DNA of 5,031 nucleotides, from NCBI GenBank assembly GCA_030017395.1, contig JASEIZ010000163.1:1-5031 (forward strand), read 5' to 3'. Each line of letters opens with the position of its first letter. Within the stretch, counting starts at the first letter, position 1. The notes under the pieces are model-generated. The model saw only the letters and a list, made by a program, of their open reading frames with translations, did not search any database and had not been told where the DNA came from. Both the position numbers and the translations under genes were made by a program. Source of the stretch: Desulfobacterales bacterium. Its GTDB lineage: Bacteria; Desulfobacterota; Desulfobacteria; Desulfobacterales; ETH-SRB1. Shown piece after piece: positions 4,976 to 5,031 of this stretch.

Positions 4976-5031
4976 CTTGATGGTCTCGTAAAAAGTCAAA
5001 AAATACCGTTTTACGTCATTCCGGCGAAAGC
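4976..5031. mobile_element. Partial second copy of the MITE-like repeat, cut by the window end
   Basis: Positions 4976-4997 are identical to 2024-2045 (22 of 22), the left terminal repeat of the complete copy. Positions 5014-5031 are the exact reverse complement of 2107-2124, so the hairpin core follows in opposite orientation after a different 16-base linker. The copy continues beyond the window. It lies upstream of aprB and could supply or displace promoter elements. Confidence 0.75.

Overview
The window comes from a dissimilatory sulfate-reducing bacterium, most probably a member of the Desulfobacterota (former Deltaproteobacteria, Desulfobacterales-like). The evidence is a complete, canonical aprB-aprA pair for adenosine-5'-phosphosulfate (APS) reductase on the minus strand, an NtrC-type sigma-54 activator, and the dispersed palindromic repeats and four-helix-bundle (23S rRNA intervening-sequence type) genes that are frequent in that group. 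The taxonomic placement is inferred from gene content and protein style, not from a marker comparison.

Layout, left to right. Positions 1-160 are a short non-coding element bounded by inverted copies of a 7-base repeat (GTTCACG / AACCGTG) and holding a decayed start of a four-helix-bundle gene. A possible promoter and a ribosome binding site lead into a complete sigma-54-dependent response regulator (212-1633, +). Its stop codon overlaps the start of a small four-helix-bundle protein gene (1630-1983, +). That gene is also flanked by inverted repeats: a perfect 22-base pair at 1619-1640 and 2005-2026, built on another 7-base unit. A 135-base MITE-like repeat with about 20-base terminal inverted repeats (2026-2160) follows directly, then a short tandem 7-mer (2160-2175).

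From there the strand switches. A strong rho-independent terminator (2193-2226, -) ends the aprBA operon. aprA (2261-4240, -) encodes the FAD catalytic subunit and aprB (4311-4745, -) the two-[4Fe-4S] electron-transfer subunit, each with a strong Shine-Dalgarno sequence. An AT-rich leader of about 230 bases (4746-4975) holds candidate promoter boxes and two dyads that may be operators. The window ends inside a second copy of the MITE-like repeat (4976-5031), so the apr operon is bracketed by related repeats.

AprA and AprB form the cytoplasmic enzyme that reduces APS to sulfite and AMP, the second step of sulfate respiration. The usual partners (sat, qmoABC) are not in the window, and the terminator after aprA shows that qmo is not co-transcribed downstream here. 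The response regulator converges on the apr operon. No sigma-54 promoter was found in front of aprB, so a regulatory link is not supported. The most unusual content is the pair of four-helix-bundle units, one intact and one decayed, both framed by inverted heptanucleotide repeats. They look like members of one little-described family of non-autonomous mobile or intervening elements.
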